Shown here piece by piece: positions 23,641-34,316 of a DNA stretch of 64,000 nt (its first letter is position 1; each line of letters opens with the position of its first letter). The translations under genes and the position numbers were made by a program. Under the pieces are notes generated by a model. The model was given only the letters and a program-made list of their open reading frames with translations. It was not told the DNA's origin and searched no databases. Origin of the DNA: Dipteris shenzhenensis (taxonomy: Eukaryota; Polypodiophyta; Polypodiopsida; Gleicheniales); NCBI GenBank assembly GCA_047967505.1, contig CM106538.1; one strand, 5' to 3'.

Positions 23641-24510
23641 GGATTGTCAGCAATCATAAGTGATACAATTCAAAGAGAAATGCCCTTAAAAAGGAAATTA
23701 TTTGAGAATCAAGCAGACCCTTTAGAAAACACTAAGAAAAGAAGGTTTGATCATAAGAAGTGGCTTGAGTTTCCAAAGTATGATGGGGCTAGGCATCTGG
23801 AGAAACACCTCGGTTGGATTAGACATTTCCAATTATGCTTTCTACAATTTGATCGCATAGAAAATGAGAAGTTAGCACTAGCTACTCTACATTTAGAGAG
23901 GGATGCACCACTTTGGTAGTCTGTACGCCAATCGAAAAGTAGTACAATCAAGGAGTGGTCTAAATTCTTGGAGGAATTAAAGATGACATTTCTCCCGCTT
24001 AAGTATAAGGAGGATCAAATGTCTAAATGGGAGAAACTACGACAACTTGATAGGGAGACAGTGAGTGAATACACAACAAAATTTTGGCATTTATCTCTAG
24101 AGTTCACAATGAAGACGGAAGATGAGAAATTATATTTGGGTCTTAGACCAAACATCCGACATGAGTTGGAACTCCTAAACCCAACTAAATTAAAGGATGC
24201 CATTAGATTGGCCGAGGCAATGGAAAGGAAAGTCAATCCTAGAATGAGGGAAGTAACACATGAGGCATCAACTTCACAAAGCAGACCCTTTGTTTGATGA
24301 GCTAATTCTAAACGAAATGGACGACTCTTTCCTAGGTGAGCGAGAGTACAAACAATTAGTAGCAAACCAACAGGGAAACCTACTCTAGGTGGATGTGTGA
24401 AACCTCCATTCATGTCTCCTCAAGAAAGGGATAGATTGTTTAAGGAAAGAAAATGTTTTGGATGCAAAAAAGCGACTAATCATAGATTCTATGATTGTTG
24501 AGAGTTAAAG
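23641..24510 (+). pseudogene. Ty3-gypsy gag with zinc knuckle (nested element)
   Basis: The frame reads KWLEFPKYDGARHLEK, then the retrotransposon gag domain with EWSKFLEELKMTFLPLKY, MSKWEKLRQLDRETVSEYT and LYLGLRPNIRHEL. This is the Retrotrans_gag pattern typical of Ty3-gypsy. A CCHC-like knuckle, CFGCKKATNHRFYDC, follows near 24450-24500, with five rather than four residues between the second Cys and His. Stops occur at 23917 (TAG), 24296 and just after the knuckle. Capsid and nucleocapsid of the element; inactive as it stands. Confidence 0.8.
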
Positions 24511-24516
24511 AAGAAG

Positions 24517-24753
24517 ATGGGTAAGACCAATGTAACTAGGGCCTCTCACCCTAAGCAAAAGGGTGAACCTTCTTGTAAAAATATTGAAAATAATAAAAAG
24601 AGCAATAATGCCAGTTTGCATTACACCTTTGGTCGACACGACTTATTTAAGTTACATGGGTATGTTGGGGGTCAACATATCATCATCCTCATGGATGATG
24701 GTTTTGTGAAGAAGAGGGCCTTTGCTAATGTGGCACAAGGATTCACATGCTAA
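24517..24753 (+). pseudogene. Protease-like remnant following gag
   Basis: A short frame ends HIIILMDDGFVKKRAF, reminiscent of the aspartic protease LIDDGA segment of Ty3-gypsy elements, though the active-site triad is MDDG rather than D(S/T)G. It stops close to the point where copia sequence begins. Confidence 0.4.
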
Positions 24754-25384
24754 CAAGCTTAATCCAAAGTCAAGGAAGTGCATTTTTCTTGGATATGGTG
24801 ATTCAGGCAAGATGGGATACCGATTGTGGGATCCAGAGGCTAGGAAGATAGTATGTAGCCATGATATTATCTTTAATGAGGAAAAGATGCACAAGAAGCT
24901 AGAAAAGACTGTTGAGATATGTAGAGTGGTGTTTCAAGAGGATGGACAACCACCATATGAGAGGCATGCACAATCTGTTCCACATCATGCAGGGCATGGA
25001 GAGACCATAGATCGTGAGGTGGGAGAGCCACATCTAGGTGGACAACCTCAAGTTATGCAGGAAAATCAGTTGGGACAGCAAGATGCTCATGGTGAGCAAG
25101 TGTTGAGACATTCCACTAGAGTCTCACGACCTCCACAGAGATATGCTCCATCTCTAGATTATGTCATGTTGATAGATTGTGGTGAGCCTTTATGCTTTGA
25201 GGATGCTATGTCTAGGAATGACAAGCATAAGTGGGAGAAGGCTATGCAGTCACAGATGGATTCTTTGATGAAGAATGCTACTTGGGATTTGGTTTATTTG
25301 CCCAAAGGAAAGCATGCATTGCCATGCAAATGGATTTACAAGGAGTACATTATGAGAACAGAGATTGGTTCTTTTAAAGATTGA
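24722..25384 (+). pseudogene. Ty1-copia integrase C-terminus and start of reverse transcriptase inside a gypsy element
   Basis: The 220-codon frame begins in copia integrase (KSRKCIFLGYG, MGYRLWDPEARKIVCSHDII). It continues through the linker with a STRVSRPPQRY motif and the start of the copia RT domain (KWEKAMQSQMDSLMKNATWD, LPCKWIYK), then ends. The active-site YVDD region of RT and RNase H are absent. It is colinear and on the same strand as the flanking gypsy parts. Upstream and downstream junctions are near 24720-24755 and 25380-25420. Confidence 0.85.
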
Positions 25385-25409
25385 CAAAAGGCATATAAAG
25401 ACAATCCAA

Positions 25410-25830
25410 GGAAATACCAAGTTTGTAAAGCTAGCAGTAAAATACTATGGACCTTTCTAGGTTTCAAAGGTTATACATCCAGAAGGAACTCCAACATCAT
25501 ATAGGTTGACATTGCCTACTACCAGCTGGAGGATGAATAATGGTTTCCATGTTAGCATCCTGAAGCCATTTAAAGGTGAACCACTGGTGAGGCCTATTGA
25601 AGAAGAAGAAGAACCAAAACTTGAAGATGGGGTAGAATTACTTGTTCCAGAATGAATACTATTCCATGAGGTCAGGAGTATCAGGAATAGACAGAGATCT
25701 TGATATTTGGTAAAGTTTAAAGGATATCCTATGGAAGATGGTCAATGGTTTGATGAAGATCACTTGAAGGATTACCTCGCACTTGTTCAAGATTATTTGA
25801 AGGCACACAGATCAGGACACCTACTTCTCT
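25410..25830 (+). pseudogene. Ty3-gypsy integrase C-terminus with chromodomain
   Basis: With three stops read through, this segment gives FVKLAVKYYGPF, YRLTLPTTSWRMNNGFHVSI, LKPFKGEP and an acidic stretch. A chromodomain-like YLVKFKGYPMEDGQWFDEDHL follows close to the 3' LTR. In chromoviruses (Ty3-gypsy) this domain lies at the integrase C-terminus and guides insertion to chromatin. It follows the copia piece directly, so the gypsy RT, RNase H and integrase core are missing. Confidence 0.8.
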
Positions 25831-25840
25831 AAGCAAAGCA

Positions 25841-26298
25841 TGTCATGACATGATTCTTTGTATTAGATCCTAGTGGATCATTCTAGGGAATCTGGCGATT
25901 ACCCTATGATTGTAACATTGTAAATTGGCCAATTGAATATAATAAAATATGCATGTATGAATTAGGTCCTAGGATGGTTAGGAAAGGGTAGTATTGTGCA
26001 TGGGTATTGCATTAATCAATGGTAGGCATAAAGAGTCATAGGCTAAGGGTAGAATAATGGGGTATTCCCAAGGGATATGATCCCAAGAGGCATGAGGGTT
26101 TCACCCTCTCATGTCATTCATGGTGTGTGAGTATGGGCATCTGCATGCATGTGGATTGTGGCTTGAGATGAGCATGTAGGAGAGTCTAGCAAAAATACAA
26201 TCACATGGACACTCCTTCCACCCCATTTGGAGGGCCAATCTGCCTCAATTTATGCATCATCTACACACATGTGCATCCCTGCATTCAAGAACATGACA
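25841..26298 (+). repeat. 3' LTR of the nested element
   Basis: 458 bp, starting TGTCATGACATGATTC and ending ACATGACA. Colinear with 21860-22296. Confidence 0.9.
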
Positions 26299-26319
26299 AG
26301 TGGAACTTAAGAACATATT

Positions 26320-26490
26320 CTTCGAGAGCACAAGCATCATATCATCTGCATAGAAAAGCAAGAGTATAATGGGGAATATGAGCTTCATGACTGAGTACTT
26401 GTGGTGAAATAAACATATTCAAAACTTTTAGGCAAGTATAAAAGCCCCAAGTTTTGACTGCTTGGTCAACTATCTTTGACCAAAATATGA
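26320..26490 (-). pseudogene. Copia reverse transcriptase remnant of the outer element
   Basis: On the minus strand a short stretch reads IILLLFYADDMMLVLSKNMF, a YxDD active site in copia context (YADD for YVDD). It is preceded by weaker out-of-frame matches to the RT region before the active site. It is on the same strand as the outer element and supports a copia origin for it. Confidence 0.55.
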
Positions 26491-27038
26491 AGAAATCTGC
26501 CTACTGTAGAGATAGAGATTGGCTAGAGGGTGAAATTTGCCTTGATTAAAGAGGCTATGAAGGAGCTTTTAGTGTCAAAAGAAGCCCCTATTAGTGGACA
26601 ATATCTATACTAGAGGATGCTTAGAAATATGTGCTAGTCGTTGGTGAGAACTACTTCAAAATCGATTGGGTTTTCTTTGATTTTTCCTTTTTTTGTGGAC
26701 CAAATGCACTCAAACTTGAATAGGAGCTAGCTCATAAGGTCGCCCTGCCTCCCCTAAGAGGAATTAGAGAGATTTGTCTCCACAGTAGCTTGCAATTGGC
26801 AAAATGGCATGGATTGAGTATAGTGTCAGCACGGGCGGATGATGCGAGCATTTGTCAATTCCTCCTAGCAAGAGGTTTGCCCTAGCATGGAGATACTTTA
26901 GCTCATAGGACATGGGAAATGGCTTGAATAATGGGGAGAACAAGGCTAAGCAAATTTCATGGAAGAGAATGAAGAAAAAGCTTCATTTGGGGAAGATGAT
27001 GACATGGCACTGAATGTAAGTCTTAAGGAGGACGTGGT

Positions 27039-27051
27039 GGCCCTAATACCA
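27039..27051 (-). other. Diverged primer-binding site of the outer element
   Basis: TGGTATTAGGGCC on the minus strand, two mismatches from TGGTATCAGAGCC, 2 nt after the LTR end at 27054. Confidence 0.75.
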
Positions 27052-27053
27052 CA

Positions 27054-27345
27054 TGTTGGATCATGGCTAAGCAGCAAGATGGGAGTGGAACAACCAAAAT
27101 ATCTCTTGTACTTTATTCAATGAGATAAGGCCAATATATAGGCACTTGATACAGCATCTCTCAATTACACCACACTCCTAGATTCACTCATTCACAATCT
27201 ACTAACTAACACATCATCAATCACACCTAACTCAAGCACACCTACACACACACATGCGTTCACACACTCACTCATGTGATCACACTCACAATAACAAACT
27301 TTGTAATCCTTTGGATTGACCCTAGTACATCAATTTGTCCCATCA
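27054..27345 (-). repeat. LTR of the outer element (5' LTR on the minus strand)
   Basis: 292 bp, direct copy of 20988-21326. Followed on the plus side by AATCC, probably the TSD. Confidence 0.85.
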
Positions 27346-28528
27346 AATCCATTCTCCAAGACTCATAGTTTGGAATTTAAAAGGCATCCAAAGTCGGGAT
27401 ATGGGGTTTAGACCATGATCAAGACCCCAAATTTGACAGGACATGTAGCAGACATAGGGAAGAAGATATACGCAAGAATGCTATAATTCTTGGCCAGTCC
27501 ACCAATCCACCAGTTCTTCCTTTAAAGGTCCTGCATAGAGTTAGGCATTGCAACAGTGGTGCTATTTCCAAAATGTGTTAGCATCTCTACCTGGCCTCTA
27601 TGCATCTCGCTTGCTTGCATAGCCATTGACTGTTAACCGATTGCAATAACCAAGCAACCCCGCATGTCCATTTCCAACAAACCGAACTAGCTCATGCATT
27701 GTATGGAAAGGAGGCCTCTTTTGGTTGGCAAGATCTAAAGGATACAAGGATCGTTCTATCGAGAGGTCGAGATGCTTCTTTCCTTGCGAACGTAGACTGT
27801 GGATTTTAGAAGCTCCCCTCAATCCCAGACTACGTGTGCTTGCATATTCATCCTCCAACTCTAAGTGAACCTGGTACTTGTTGGAGACGTCCTTAAATAG
27901 TGCCATGACTAAAGGAGTGTAGAGAAGGAGAAGATGTGGAGATGCAGGCTTGAAGGAGCAACACGTGGGAAGAGGGAGGGCAAGGAGGAGGAGGGATGGG
28001 GGAGGGAGGACCAGTAGTTGAAGAGGAGGGAAGGGGGGTAGACCAGCAGGTGTGGAGGGTGAGGAGGAGTAGGCATGGTGGAGGAGGGAGGGAGGAGGGA
28101 GGAGCCAAAGGGAGGGGGGAGGAGGAGCAGTGATGGAGGAGGAGGGAGGGGGAGGGAAGGAGGAGTAGGGATGGAGGAGAGAGGGAGGGGGAGGGCAGGA
28201 GGAGTAGGCATGGAGGAGGGAGGGAGGGAGGGGGAGGAGAAGGGGGAGGGAGTGAAGAGGGGGAGGGGGAGGAAGGGGGGGGAGGGGGAGGAGGGAGGGA
28301 GGGAGGGGGACGAGGAGGGAGGGGGAGGAGGGAGTGAGGAGGGGGAGTGAGGGAGGGGGAGGGAGGAGGGGGAGGGAGGGAGGGAGGGAGGAGATAGGAG
28401 GGAGGGAATTCAAAATTTAAATTTTGAATTTTGAATTTTTTGGTTCCCACCTAGGAGTAAGAGTTGTGTAAGAGGTGTAGGAGGTGGGGTCACTTTTGGG
28501 CTTAACCCACTGAGTGGAGGGGTGGTGT

Positions 28529-28576
<48 letters not shown>

Positions 28577-28644
28577 TGACATATGGTTGTACACACTTAC
28601 AAGGGCTACTTTCGTACAACTATACATAGGCTTTATTCACAGTT
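27346..28644. other. Spacer with GGA-type tract, no gene called
   Basis: 27960-28395 is an almost pure GGAGG/GGGA tract. A 38-bp AT palindrome-like stretch (AATTCAAAATTTAAATTTTG, 28407-28426) and (GA)n at 28531-28569 follow. A minus-strand frame around 27600-27900 (ending GLLGYCNRLTVNGYASKRDA) has mixed composition but no recognised domain, and its upstream part is Ser/Pro/Leu low complexity. Confidence 0.5.
27960..28395 (+). repeat. GGA-rich minisatellite-like tract
   Basis: About 440 bp of purine-only sequence built from GGAGG, GGGAGG and AGGAGGAG words. The minus-strand 'proteins' are runs of Pro, Ser and Leu. Potential G-quadruplex or triplex former. Confidence 0.85.
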
Positions 28645-28679
28645 AGTACGGAATGTGTATGAACTGAACACATGAGTGT

Positions 28680-29590
28680 CTTCTAGACTCACAAATTTGG
28701 AAGGAAAAAGAGATTAAGCCAAGTCATACTTACTTGGAGAATCTTGTGCCAATCATGAGATTTCAAGACGTATAATTTCTCTACACCTCTTTTCTTTCTC
28801 TTTGTGAAGGCCCCCTTCAAACACCTCATGCATCTAGTGGGAGTATGAATTGTAGTGATAGCCCGCTTCACCACCACCATCTCTTTCTTTGATAACACCC
28901 ATGATAATGCATGGGGTAAAAAGACACACTCATTTGGTCTCTCTTGTGGCCAAGCTTCATGCACCCTCTCTCCCTGTTGTGCATAGATCCTCCCTTATGC
29001 TCAGGAATCTCGTATCCCAATCAAATGATCCCAAATGGTAGATGCCACATTCTTGAAGATATGCATGGGATCAAGTAGGTGATTGATCTTGAGGTAGGAC
29101 CAATATGGTAGCCAATAAAATATGGAATATCTAAACAAAAGATGGTGTTAGCGTGCAATCTTTATTTCCATTCAATATAGCATACAATAGTTACAAGTCC
29201 TTACCGGCTCATGCCATGTGGAGGAGTCGTGGAAAGGTCCCAGATTTGCTTACAATCTCCTGTAGTGAGTGACTATGAAGGAACTTCATTCCAATCTCCT
29301 ATAGTGAGTGACCGTGGAGGGACTTCATTCCAAGAGGTGACATATCTAGGATGATCAAGTGAGAGAAATTGATGGTGATTCATGAAGATGCCCTTCTTCA
29401 AGTCCTCTGGCCATGAAGCACCTAGCAAAGGACCACAAACAAGACATGATGCATGGTAACTTGATATAGTGAGACATAAACAATAGATACAGTTGCATAA
29501 GCAAGGTGGATTCTCAATGCCACATCAATTGCCTACTCATAATTAAAATCTCAATGCTTACCTGAACACTCGCCATAGCCTGGGAAGTCA
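28680..29590 (-). pseudogene. TNP2 transposase fragment of CACTA copy A
   Basis: Minus-strand sequence matches the middle of TNP2 in the full copy, including the CMRCLKGAFTK block and the LKSHDWHKILQ segment (LKSHD is a TNP2 family hallmark) and the LDPMHIFKNV block near 29040-29080. A 53-bp tandem duplication (ATCTCCT(G/A)TAGTGAGTGAC, near 29265 and 29309) is not in the other copy. It is broken and lacks both gene ends. Confidence 0.75.
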
Positions 29591-29599
29591 TGCATCAAC

Positions 29600-29935
29600 T
29601 CTTCCTCCCTTTTTTGTTTCTCTTCTTTCTTTCTTCTCTTTTCTTCTATGCTCTTATTATCTTCTTCTCTTCTCTTCTAATCCTCCTCTCTTCTTCTCCT
29701 CTTCTCTTCTTCTCTTCTTCTCCTCTTGTCCTCCTTTATTTTCTTCTTTCTCCTCTTCTATTCTTTTTTGTTCTTCTTCTTTCTCTTTTTACTCTTATTC
29801 ACTTCCTATTTTCTCTTCTTTTCTCTCTTCTTCTTTCTCTTATTACTCATAGAGTGTCTATGTATATCCTAGTCTGAATGCTCTACTCATTTCTTGTGTA
29901 TATGCCTTTGTGTCTTTGTGTATTTGCAGTTCATC
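29600..29935 (+). repeat. CT-rich filler replacing the TNP2 5' half in copy A
   Basis: (TCTTCT)-type sequence rich in TTCTTC/CTCTTC lies exactly between two blocks that are 2.4 kb apart in the full copy. ORFs here are Leu/Phe/Ser low complexity. Confidence 0.75.
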
Positions 29936-29948
29936 ATGTGGCTAGGAA

Positions 29949-31350
29949 GCTCTTCATGTTTGCCTGATCCTCAAGATGCATTCTTGCAATAATAATATAG
30001 CATTTTGAGGCACCCTCCCACTCCACAGTCGTTATATACCTACATGAAAAGCACTCAAAACACCCCGCAAGAGTCGAGAGTACAGAATCCAAACCACCCC
30101 ACACCCAAACCACCTGTGGTCATCCCTCGGTCACCCCAATGAAGTCCAGACAACCTAGTAGAAGGCAGAGCTGCCAGCCTACTCCCATGCAGTCAGGAGC
30201 CCCTTCAAGATCACAAAGCCGCCCACCTACTCCCATGCAATTAGGAGCCCTTTTTTAGATCACAAAGCCACATACCTACTCTCGTGTAGTCAGGAGCCCC
30301 TTCTGCAGAGGTGAGTGCCCATCGTAGTAGCTCGTCTCACAATATAGCAGTAGGCATAGTAGCAAGGAGAGTGGCCATAGAGTATTCATGGCACACTGCT
30401 TTTGTGGTGGGGATGATTTAGATATAGAGGTGCTAGAGGGTAATGGTACGATATGTACTATGATATCACTGAGACGGGCAGCATCTTGCAGGATTCACGG
30501 GGGAAGGAAGTGATGTCCTTCATGCACTCTGTAGTTCATAAGAACTACAGAGATTGCTTTACGAATTTCAAAGAGCAAAAATAAAGTTTGGCTGTTGTGG
30601 ATACCATCAAGAGTTTACATAGCAGGTATCCCAATCCAGAATACCATGAATACATTCACACATGGGCAAAGACAAAGATTACCAGTATCCTTGCCAAAAA
30701 GAGGTATTTGCTAAAGACGCAGGCACTGGCCGAGATTGAGAGGAGAGAAGGAGGACAACCACCAAGTCGGGGCCAACCACACACCGCTCATAAGCGCGAG
30801 TGGAAGAAAGCCATGAAGTTAGTGAAACAGGACCGCAGTCTTAGCACAGAGATGCATGACAGATCCAGATGGAGATGGAGCAATATGGATCCTTGCATTT
30901 CGAAGCAAGGAGTATTGCATCATGGGAGGCCTAATTTGTAAGTATTGATCTCAAATTATATTGTGTTTATGTGGTTTATTAGGAGGTTGTTCCTTTATTC
31001 TAACTCATCTGCAAATTTAATCATCTTACAGCTTGATATCGTGGGCAGATACCCTGCTTGAGATAAACTATCATCGTGGACATGCCAGGGGATCTACTTG
31101 GAGGCACTTCTATGATGAGGGGTTGATACTAAGGAGTAGTATAGCCGAGCTACCGGAACACCCATGCAGGTATTTAAAAGTACTTAAGAAATGTCAATGT
31201 TGTAAATTTGTCTTGATATTTCATACATTGATACATGTTTTCCCTCGTTTATAGGCTCTTGGGGGTATTGAGGAGGAAGAAGGCGACAAAGAAGGCTCCG
31301 AGGGTGGTGGGAGTGGTGATGGGAATGATAACGAGGATGCCTCTAATTAG
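29949..31350 (+). pseudogene. Second CACTA gene (plant transposase Ptta/En/Spm-like), copy A
   Basis: Parallel to 58848-60720. The first exon starts ATGTGGCTAGGAAGC but meets TAA TAA after about 19 codons. The conserved exon (about 30400-30940) contains YPNPEYHEYIHTWAKTKI and HTAHKREWKKAMKL, seen in plant Ptta/En/Spm-associated proteins. An intron of about 92 bp (GTAAGT at 30941) leads to a WADTLLEINYHRGHARGSTW exon (31031-31170), and an acidic last exon ends near 31350. In-frame stops (for example near 30579) make this a pseudogene. Confidence 0.7.
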
Positions 31351-31450
31351 TCATAGAACTTGTGCTAGCTAGCTAGTATTCTTTTTTGTACTTGAAACCA
31401 TAGGTAATGAGGATGCCTCCGATTCGTCATAAAAGTAGTACTAGAACTAT

Positions 31451-31686
31451 GACAAAATATGAAGAGAGGAGAGAACAAGAGTGGAGATGAGGAGAGATGA
31501 CAAATGACTAACTGTACACTAGATTTAGTTGAAAAAATAGAATATATACAAACCCTTTTAGGGTTAGGGTTAGGGGATCTAACCCTTTCCTTTATAGCAC
31601 TCTATAAGGTTAGTGCTATGCACATATGATCACGTGATGGTGCTATGCACACATGATCACATGATGTTGAGCATGAACTCTCAACA
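31451..31686 (-). repeat. 3' LTR (minus strand) of the copia element
   Basis: 236 bp. Contains AGGGTTAGGGTTAGGGG (about 31560-31576) and a repeated word around GCTATGCACA(T/C)ATGATCAC. Ends TGACA and TCAACA on the plus strand. Confidence 0.93.
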
Positions 31687-31804
31687 CTTTCCCCCAAGAT
31701 CAACATCATGAAGTAGGCCTTCCCTCAAGATGATGATTCTGGGGAATCGAAGAAGGACTGAGCATTACATTCCATCACACCCCTTTAATGGGAATGTCCT
31801 TCCT

Positions 31805-32300
31805 CTACGTCAAACCAAGAGCTAGTTGATGTTTCTCGAATAGCTCTTTACCGAGTGGTTTGGTAAAGATGTCTACAACATTTTCTTTGCTATCACAATG
31901 CTGCAATGTGATGTTACCAAGTAACACTCTTTCTCTGATGAAGTGCTCTCTGACATCAACGTGCTTTGTCCTGGAGTGATATACTGGATTTTTGGCCAAT
32001 GCTTGATTATCACAGTATATTGTTGTTGGCTTTGACTCATCAAAGTAATTTGTTTTAGTCTTCTGAGCCATATAGCCTCACATACACCTGTAGTGAGTGC
32101 TCTATATATTCTGCTTCCACTCGAAGACAAAGAAACAGTTGGTTGTTTGTTTGACAACCATCATATAGCACCTTGACCAAGGAAAAAATGCATATCCCTG
32201 TGTCGATCTCCTAGTCTCATGATCTCTGGCATAGTCACTGTCACAGTATCCATGAAACCATGGATGACTTCCTCTGTATAACAAATATCTAGCCATGTGA
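31805..32300 (-). pseudogene. Copia RNase H domain
   Basis: Reads HGYCDSDYARDHETRRSTQG in one frame, then TIYCDNQALAKNPVYHSRTK and HVDVREHFIRERVLLGNI in another. These are the copia RNase H core Asp positions and the conserved H(V/I)D segment. A frameshift near 32100 splits it. The C-terminal VDIFTKPLGKELFEKH is typical of the polyprotein end. Confidence 0.9.
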
Positions 32301-33100
32301 TTGTCAGATATATAAGAGATCCGATGAGCTGCCTATAGTATTTGTCATTGACTGTAGGCTTTTCTAAATCTTTAGTAAGTTTCGAACTCTGTTCCATGAG
32401 AGTGGCTGCAATCTTGCAATCTGCCATATGAAACTTCTTTAGGAGACTGTCAACATACTTAAGCTGACTCATGAATGTGCTATCTAAATCTCTCCAGAAC
32501 TCAATTCCAAGACAATAGTGCATAAGTCCAAGATCTTTCATGTCGAACTCTACAGATAAGTCTTGTTTTAATTTTCTGATGAAGCTATCCTTGCTTCCTG
32601 TCACAATCAGATCATCTACGTACAAAAGTGCAATAGTAATGTCTTCCCCTTGAACTTTGTAGTAGAGAGTATGATCTGCATTAGACTTCATGTATCCCAA
32701 ATCAGCAAATTACTTGTCAATTCTATTGTACCAACTTCTGAGTGCTTGCTTTAAGCCATAGAGGCTTTTCTTGAGATGGCAAACCTTATTCTCCTTTCCT
32801 AGTTCAACATAACCTGCTGGTTGTTGCATGTAGACTTCCTCGTCTAGATAAGCATTGAGAAATGCATTCTTGACATCGAGCTGGTACACATTCCATTTGT
32901 TGAGTGTTGCTAGTGATATCAAGAACCATATGGAATCCATCTTTGCTATTGGAGCATAAGTCTCATCATAGTACTGACCATATTGTTGTGCAAATCCTTT
33001 TGCAACTAATCTGGCTTTATATCTCTAAATACTACCATCTGGATTGTACTTCACTTTGTATACCCATTTGTTTGCTATGGCCTTCTTTCTTGGTGGAAGG
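32161..33100 (-). pseudogene. Copia reverse transcriptase
   Basis: Reads KWNVYQLDVKNAFLNAYLDE, EEVYMQQPAGYVE, CHLKKSLYGLKQALRSWY and the active site LLYVDDLIVTG, followed by MKDLGLMHYCLGIEF. The upstream part with KWVYKVKYNPDGSI lies near 33000-33060. Stops are present after DGSI (TAG) and after the RIDK segment (TAA near 32707), so it cannot be translated continuously. The YVDD catalytic motif itself is intact. Confidence 0.92.
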
Positions 33101-34200
33101 TCGCATAATTCCCGTGTTATTTTTATACAAAGCCTCCATTTCTTCATTCACAGCAGTTTGCCATTCTGGCTTGTCTACTGCGTCTTCGAAGTACACTGGC
33201 TCTTCTGTAGCCATGATGGTAGTCATAAGAGCATAATTGGTGGTTTCCTCCTGAATTTCTTTGCCTTTCTGAGCATATGTCAATCTGGCTAGTGGTCTGC
33301 TTTCCCTAGTAGACCATCTAAGCTGCTGTGGCTCTGCTTGGGGTGTTTCTGGCAATTCTTGCTCTTCTTCATCAACCTGTTCTATAGATGACTGTGAAGT
33401 CAATGCTTCTATCTTCTCTGTAGGTGAGGTTTTCCATTCTGATTCCTCATCAAAGATTACATCTCTGGAGATAATGACTTTGCGGTTGATGGGATCATAC
33501 AATTTGTATGCTTTGCTTTCTTCACAGTAGCCAACCATGATGCATTTGCGTGACTTCGCATCCAATTTTCTGCGATGATCATCATGTATGTGGGCATATG
33601 CTATGCAACCAAATATGCGGAGATGCCCAATGTGTGACTTTTGTCTAGTGAATGCTTCATAAGGAGTCATACCTTGTATCAGTTTGGTAGGAATCCGATT
33701 AAGCAAGTAGTTAGCTGTAGCTATTGCTTCTACCCAATACTGATTTGGAAGATGCTTTTCACTAAGCATTGCTCTAGCACTGTCTGCTAAAGTCCCATTC
33801 TTCCTTTCAACTCTTGCATTCTGTGGAGGAGCCTTCTGCACATGTGAACTGTCTTCGAATGCCGTGATTTCTACAAAAGTTCATGAATGCTGAAGAAATG
33901 TATTCATGTCCTCTGTCTGATCTCATGACCTTGATCTTTCTGCCTGTCTGGTTTTCTACCATGGCTTTGAATGCTTGAAATCTCGAAAACACTTCAGATT
34001 TCTCTTTCAGAAAGTAGACCCAACAATATCTGCTGTAGTCATCGATGAAGGTCAAGTAGTAAAGTGAACCATTGATGCTGTAGGTATGGGCATAACCCCA
34101 TACATTTGTATGTATCAAATCAAGAATACCTCGTGCACGAGAGGTACTTTTGACAAAGTTGGTTCACTTTTGTTTGTCGAAGCAACATGCTTCACAAACT
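33032..34200 (-). pseudogene. Copia integrase
   Basis: The integrase core reads YLTFIDDYSRYCWVYFLKEK, VMRSDRGHEYIS and NARVERKNGTL, giving the D, D and E positions. The downstream GYCEESKAYKLYDPINRK is the copia integrase C-terminal block, followed by the STRESRPL linker. A frameshift near 33810-33840 separates the two halves (34118-33807 and 33841-33032). Function in the family: insertion of cDNA into the genome. Confidence 0.92.
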
Positions 34201-34316
34201 TTTCCAAGAAACTGTAGCTTCGGAATCCCAATTGCCATATTCTGATTCTTGAGATCTAACAAGTACTTGAAGTTGACATGACCATATCTCTTATGCCATT
34301 TTGCAGATAGTGGCAT

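Larger units (their letters stand above)
21860..26298 (+). mobile_element. Nested LTR element with mosaic gypsy/copia interior
   Basis: LTRs 21860-22296 and 25841-26298 are direct copies with TGTCATGACATG...TGACA ends. The left LTR is followed two bases later by a perfect PBS, TGGTATCAGAGC (22299-22310). Flanks AGTCG (21855-21859) and AGTGG (26299-26303) match 4/5. Inside, in order on the plus strand, are Ty3-gypsy gag, a zinc-knuckle and protease-like piece, a Ty1-copia integrase C-terminus with the start of RT, and a Ty3-gypsy integrase tail with chromodomain. The interior is about 3.5 kb and has stops, so it is non-autonomous. Confidence 0.85.
20988..27345 (-). mobile_element. Outer LTR retrotransposon (minus strand, copia-like), interrupted by a nested element
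   Basis: Two direct LTRs (20988-21326 and 27054-27345) share the ends TGTTGGATCATGG...CCCATCA on the plus strand. On the minus strand the right LTR is followed, after 2 nt, by TGGTATTAGGGCC (27051-27039), close to the initiator-Met PBS TGGTATCAGAGC. The left LTR is preceded by a G-run polypurine tract (21327-21339). Flanking pentamers AATCT (20983-20987) and AATCC (27346-27350) match 4/5. Its own internal sequence is only 21327-21859 plus 26299-27053, about 1.3 kb, so it is a deletion derivative. A minus-strand copia RT remnant lies in the right part. Confidence 0.85.

Noticed and set aside
27598-28450. Long minus-strand ORFs of 185-271 codons
   Set aside because: Mostly Pro/Ser/Leu runs from the GGA tract; the short mixed part at the C-terminal end has no recognisable domain.
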